Shown here: positions 6,527-9,520 of the stretch, one piece after another
Position numbering within the stretch: the first letter of the stretch is position 1
Layout: every line of letters starts with the position of its first letter
From: Thiohalobacter sp.
GTDB taxonomy: Bacteria; Pseudomonadota; Gammaproteobacteria; DSM-19610
Direction of reading: 5' to 3'
NCBI GenBank assembly: GCA_027010005.1
Contig: JALVCM010000315.1
Coordinates: forward strand, 1 to 9,520
Length of the DNA stretch: 9,520 bases
Notes under the pieces: model-generated
Seen by the model: the letters and a program-made list of their open reading frames with translations, nothing else
Told to the model about the DNA's origin: nothing
The model's database searches: none
Position numbers and translations under genes: made by a program

Positions 6527-8075
6527 TCTACAGAACGACGCACTGCCGGCACCACCGTGCATTATGGTGATTTTTGGCGCTGCCGGTGATCTGGCCAAAC
6601 GTAAACTGTTCCCGGCACTTTATTACCTGTCGATGGCAAATCAGTTACCGGAGCAGTTTGCAATACTGGGAGTGAGCCGCGAAGACTTCAACAGTGAAAC
6701 TTACCGTGAGCTGATGAATACCGAGAGCCGGGCGCACCTTGATGGAGACTATTCCCGGGATGTCTGGGAGCGACTGGTACAGTGTTGCCACTACCTGCAG
6801 GGTGATTTCCGTGATTCGGAAACTTACCAGGCATTGCTGAAGAAACTGGGCGAACTGGATGAACAGTGCGGTACATCCGGTAATTATCTGTTCTACATGG
6901 CGACACCACCGGCTTTCTTTGGTGATATCGCCGTTCAGATTTCCGGTGCCGGACTGGCCGATGAACAAGACGGTTGCTGGCGTCGGCTGGTCATCGAAAA
7001 ACCTTTCGGGCATGACCTGCAGTCAGCGCGTGAACTCAACAAAACATTACTACACGAGTTTGAAGAGCGACAGTTGTACCGGATCGACCATTATCTCGGC
7101 AAGGAAACGGTGCAGAACTTCTTTGCCTTTCGCTTTGCCAATGGTGTTATCGAGCCTATCTGGAACCGGCGCTACGTGGATCACGTACAGATCACTGTTG
7201 CCGAACCACTGGGCGTTGAGAACCGGGCCAGTTATTATGAAACCGCGGGCGCATTGCGGGATATGATTCCCAACCATTTGCTGGCGGTACTGGCAATCAT
7301 TGCCATGGAACCCCCCATATCCTTTGATGCTGATGAAATCCGTGATGAACAGGCCAAGGTGTTGCGGGCTATACAGCCACTGACACCGGAAGAGGTGCTG
7401 ACCCATACCGTGCGCGGCCAGTACGACTCGGGTGTAATGCCGGATGGTACACACGTACCGGCATACCGCCAGGAGCCGGGAGTCGCGGCGGATTCCCAGA
7501 CCGAAACCTTTGTAGCCCTGAGGTTGATGATTGACAGCTGGCGCTGGGCCGGCGTGCCATTCTACCTGCGTACCGGGAAACGCCTGCCCGGGCGTTTTAC
7601 CGAAGTGATGGTCCAGTACAAACATGCCCCGAATGCCGCATTCAAGCGCTCGATTCTGAAGGGCCAACCGGTGGAACCGAATGTTATGGTGCTGCGTATT
7701 CAGCCACGTGAAGGCATCAGCCTGGGGATCAATGCCAAGGTGCCCGGACAGGCGATGCAACTGAGTCCGGTGGAAATGGATTTCAGTTATGACGATTATT
7801 TTGGTCACGGGCCCAGTACGGGTTACGAGACACTGATCTATGACTGCATGCAGGGTGACCCCACGTTATTCAAGCGGGCTGATATTATCGAAACAGCCTG
7901 GCAGTTGATGGAACCGGTGCTCGACGTATGGCGTGCTCTGCCACCACGTGATTTTCCGAACTATACCGCCGGGGATTGGGGGCCGGCAGCAGCTGACGAG
8001 TTATTGCAACACGACGGCCGCTCATGGCGAGCATGTACAGCAGGTGCATGTGCTCGCAAAACTACCCGTGGTTAG
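6513..8075 (+). CDS. zwf: Glucose-6-phosphate 1-dehydrogenase
   Basis: Oxidises glucose-6-P to 6-phosphogluconolactone and reduces NAD(P)+, the first step of the oxidative pentose phosphate and Entner-Doudoroff routes and a main NADPH source under oxidative stress; cytoplasmic. The 520-residue product has the Rossmann motif IFGAAGDLAKRKLF near residues 20-33 (Ala where GASGDL is common), VIEKPFGHD around Lys163, and the substrate-binding signature RIDHYLGKE at 190-198. The C-terminal domain runs to the usual ADELLQHDGRSWR end. About 14 further residues (ACTAGACARKTTRG) are unlike the family and may reflect loss of the original stop. ATG 6513 gives the expected N-terminus. Its ribosome binding site is weak (GGA near 6500), and it overlaps the gnd remnant frame by 14 bp, which suggests translational coupling. 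No 6-phosphogluconolactonase gene follows. Confidence 0.95.
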   Translation: MRQTDLQNDALPAPPCIMVIFGAAGDLAKRKLFPALYYLSMANQLPEQFAILGVSREDFNSETYRELMNTESRAHLDGDYSRDVWERLVQCCHYLQGDFRDSETYQALLKKLGELDEQCGTSGNYLFYMATPPAFFGDIAVQISGAGLADEQDGCWRRLVIEKPFGHDLQSARELNKTLLHEFEERQLYRIDHYLGKETVQNFFAFRFANGVIEPIWNRRYVDHVQITVAEPLGVENRASYYETAGALRDMIPNHLLAVLAIIAMEPPISFDADEIRDEQAKVLRAIQPLTPEEVLTHTVRGQYDSGVMPDGTHVPAYRQEPGVAADSQTETFVALRLMIDSWRWAGVPFYLRTGKRLPGRFTEVMVQYKHAPNAAFKRSILKGQPVEPNVMVLRIQPREGISLGINAKVPGQAMQLSPVEMDFSYDDYFGHGPSTGYETLIYDCMQGDPTLFKRADIIETAWQLMEPVLDVWRALPPRDFPNYTAGDWGPAAADELLQHDGRSWRACTAGACARKTTRG

Positions 8076-8208
8076 TTCGGTGCTACTGTGCCGGCCCCGC
8101 TTAATCTGCCGGTACCACCTTATTACTTATGAAAGTGACTCGGTGACAAGTCCGGCCAGAACGCGTCACCATTGGCCTGGTAATAACATTGTCAGGCAGT
8201 GAGCAGGA
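8076..8208. other. Intergenic gap between convergent zwf and CBS genes
   Basis: This 133-bp gap holds an imperfect structured patch. GGTGAC (8142-8147) pairs with GTCACC (8165-8170) across a 17-nt loop, and GGCCA (8154-8158) could instead pair with TGGCC (8173-8177). No T-run follows on either strand, so I cannot call a terminator although convergent genes would need one. No gene is recognised here. Confidence 0.3.
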
Positions 8209-8844
8209 TCAGGCCCACAATTCAAGTACGAAATGGCGCATCACAGCGCTCAGGATATCGTTGCGCGTAACAATACCTGTCAACTCGCCATCCAGTACGA
8301 TGGGCATGGCACCAACATGCCGCTCAACAAACAGGCGTGCGATGTAGCGTACATCTGTATCAGGGCTGGCTGCCAGTACGCGTGGTTGTATGATCTGATC
8401 TATGCTTTCATTCGTCTTGTGGGGAATTTGCCGGTGATAATCCCGGGTAAACCCTCCAAGGTAACGCATGAGGTCATGGTCGGAGATGATACCCGCCAGT
8501 CTGTTATCGTCTGTAACGACTGGCAGGTGGCGGAACTTCCGGGCCTGAAAGATTTCCAGGGCATTGGAGACTCTTGACTGGTGGTGTAAGGCAATTACCG
8601 GTGCTGTCATGATCTGTTCGGCGAAGAGGACAGTTGTTGTTTTCGGCAGGTGTTCCACGACCTCGTAGGCTGATGCGGCTGAGTGTGCGTGATGCCGTGA
8701 TTTTTCCTCATCAACCGGGTGGTCCTTTTCGCTAACAGGACGTTCAGGGATAGTGGCCTGCACCTTCTCTGCGATGGGACGCTTGAAGAGCTGATCCACA
8801 GACATACGCTCGTGGCCATCCAGACTTTGAATAATGAATGTCAT
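8209..8844 (-). CDS. CBS-domain-pair protein
   Basis: A 211-residue soluble protein ending in two CBS domains (about 77-130 and 147-204), a Bateman module that in known families binds adenine nucleotides or SAM and acts as an energy or stress sensor. Support: FAEQIMTAPVIAL, FRHLPVVTDDNRLAGIISDHDLMRYL and a second copy, GAMPIVLDGELTGIVTRNDILSAVM. The N-terminal 70 residues are charged and probably flexible, with an acidic/His patch (EEKSRHHAH near 46-54), and match no domain I recognise. No membrane segment or catalytic domain is seen, so it probably regulates a partner. I chose ATG 8844; TTG 8865 (+7 residues) and ATG 8805 (-13) are alternatives and none has a clear ribosome binding site. It converges with zwf and diverges from the YHS gene. 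Confidence 0.88.
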   Translation of the reverse strand: MTFIIQSLDGHERMSVDQLFKRPIAEKVQATIPERPVSEKDHPVDEEKSRHHAHSAASAYEVVEHLPKTTTVLFAEQIMTAPVIALHHQSRVSNALEIFQARKFRHLPVVTDDNRLAGIISDHDLMRYLGGFTRDYHRQIPHKTNESIDQIIQPRVLAASPDTDVRYIARLFVERHVGAMPIVLDGELTGIVTRNDILSAVMRHFVLELWA

Positions 8845-8895
8845 AGTCCGGATGATAACGCACAATAGTGTTGCTGTTTACTGGTGAAATATGAT

Positions 8896-8900
8896 GGAGG
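8896..8900 (+). promoter_or_regulatory. Ribosome binding site deciding the YHS gene start
   Basis: GGAGG lies 5 nt before ATG 8906, which favours that start over the upstream in-frame ATGs at 8891 and 8894. Confidence 0.7.
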
Positions 8901-8905
8901 ACGAT

Positions 8906-9160
8906 ATGGATGCAGACGAGAGAAAGGTACAGGATCCGGTATGCGACATGATGGTGGATCCCGGCCAGCTTGCTGTGACCCATCTTGGCATGCATTTCGC
9001 GTTTTGCTCGGAACAATGCAGACAACGGTTTCTAAGTAACCCCAACCTGTACATAGGTTCGGTGGCACACAAGGTACCAAAACAGCAGGGCCGTGAAGTG
9101 CTGAAACGGCGGCGACTGAAACTCTCAGAGCCCTTGCCAGGCGGCTGGGTCGTGCATTAG
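8906..9160 (+). CDS. Small YHS-domain protein, probable metal binder
   Basis: An 84-residue soluble protein with one YHS domain at about residues 9-50: DPVCDMMVDP with Cys13, then HFAFCSEQCRQRF with Cys34 and Cys38, then NPNLYIG. In known families this Cys-containing type occurs alone or fused to copper/heavy-metal ATPases and is thought to bind metal. The usual DPVCGM glycine is Asp14 here. The tail (about 51-84) is basic, with KRRRLKLSEPLP, and has no domain I recognise. It lies divergent from the CBS gene, with 61 bp between starts, so a shared regulatory region is possible. It fits the copper-type ATPase at the start of the window and may act as a metal chaperone or sensor, which is inference. 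Confidence 0.87.
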   Translation: MDADERKVQDPVCDMMVDPGQLAVTHLGMHFAFCSEQCRQRFLSNPNLYIGSVAHKVPKQQGREVLKRRRLKLSEPLPGGWVVH

Positions 9161-9520
9161 TCGCGTACAGCCCACACATGGAATCTCGCCTGGGACTTCT
9201 GTCCGACACCAGTCGCCCCCTTGTTCAGGTAGAGCGCCCAGGCCCAGTCCGGCTCATAGAGACTGGTTGTGGATGACCAGTACGCATCCTGAAGCGACAG
9301 GAAAGGATGCCCTGCCGGAAGTGCCGGGTTGTGTGCACCACTGTCAATCAGTGACTCCAGTTCATTAATGTTCGGAAGCCGCCATCCATGCTGGTTGTCG
9401 AACAAGCTGTCCAGTCGGGTGATGGCAGCCAGGGCCTGTCCCCAGTCAACCGGCCCGGCCAGATCGGTTACCTGTTTCCAGAGCAGCCCGGTTAACCGGT
9501 CCCTTACACTGTCCTGAATT
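9157..9520 (-). CDS. DUF1566 (Lcl C-terminal-type) protein, 5'-truncated by the window edge
   Basis: The minus-strand frame is open to the right edge; 120 residues of the C-terminus are visible. They begin IQDSVRDRLTGLLWKQ, then WGQALAAITRLDS, GWRLPNINELESLID, DAYWSSTT and ALYLNKGATGVGQK, ending FHVWAVRD. The DxxTGLLW, GWRLPNxxEL, YWSST and WAVRD elements are the DUF1566 hallmark, found in secreted or surface proteins including the Legionella collagen-like adhesin and often repeated in long extracellular proteins. Whether this gene has a signal peptide, collagen-like repeats or further copies cannot be seen. An internal TTG at 9405 is not the real start. Its TAA (9157-9159 on the plus strand) overlaps the YHS TAG, so the two genes converge with a 4-bp overlap. 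It has no evident link to the metal or sugar genes. Confidence 0.85.
   Translation of the reverse strand, partial: IQDSVRDRLTGLLWKQVTDLAGPVDWGQALAAITRLDSLFDNQHGWRLPNINELESLIDSGAHNPALPAGHPFLSLQDAYWSSTTSLYEPDWAWALYLNKGATGVGQKSQARFHVWAVRD

Noticed and set aside
7050..7808. 252-codon minus-strand frame inside zwf
   Set aside because: No recognisable domain, and the plus strand encodes all expected G6PDH motifs.
8142..8177. Bidirectional terminator between zwf and the CBS gene
   Set aside because: Short stems with a long loop and no T-run on either strand.
7933..8202. Frame overlapping the zwf end and the gap after it
   Set aside because: No ribosome binding site and no resemblance to 6-phosphogluconolactonase or another family I know.
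1..9520. CRISPR array, tRNA, rRNA, insertion sequence or att site
   Set aside because: I saw no regularly spaced repeats, cloverleaf, transposase, integrase or terminal inverted repeats.

Overview
The window is probably from a gammaproteobacterium. This is inferred from the protein types, the strong Shine-Dalgarno sites and the moderate GC content; no rRNA or tRNA is present to name the organism. It reads as an accessory metal and stress block joined to central carbon metabolism genes.

Bases 2-8075 form a run of genes on the plus strand. First comes the C-terminal two thirds of a CPC-type (copper-type) P-type ATPase. A short PII-family signalling protein of the divergent, metal-linked kind follows 14 bp later, then a cyclopropane-fatty-acyl-phospholipid synthase 19 bp after that. 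A 235-bp gap holds a 28-codon hydrophobic small ORF with a good ribosome binding site. After it come a fused transaldolase/phosphoglucose isomerase, a badly deleted 6-phosphogluconate dehydrogenase (gnd) remnant, and glucose-6-phosphate dehydrogenase (zwf).

Bases 8076-9520 hold a minus-strand CBS-pair protein convergent with zwf, and a divergent YHS-domain protein on the plus strand. The C-terminal part of a DUF1566 (Lcl-type) protein lies on the minus strand; its stop codon overlaps the YHS stop, and the gene runs off the right edge.

Inferred shared role: export of a soft metal such as Cu(I), a metal-site YHS protein, a PII-like sensor, membrane-lipid modification and NADPH supply through G6PDH would fit tolerance to metal or oxidative stress. 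The most notable observation is the gnd remnant between the tal-pgi fusion and zwf. It keeps its ribosome binding site, the first four codons, a later N-terminal patch and the C-terminus. It has lost the nucleotide-binding motif through an out-of-frame deletion and nearly all of the catalytic core. As laid out here, the oxidative branch makes 6-phosphogluconolactone but this locus has no working 6-phosphogluconate dehydrogenase, and no lactonase gene is visible.
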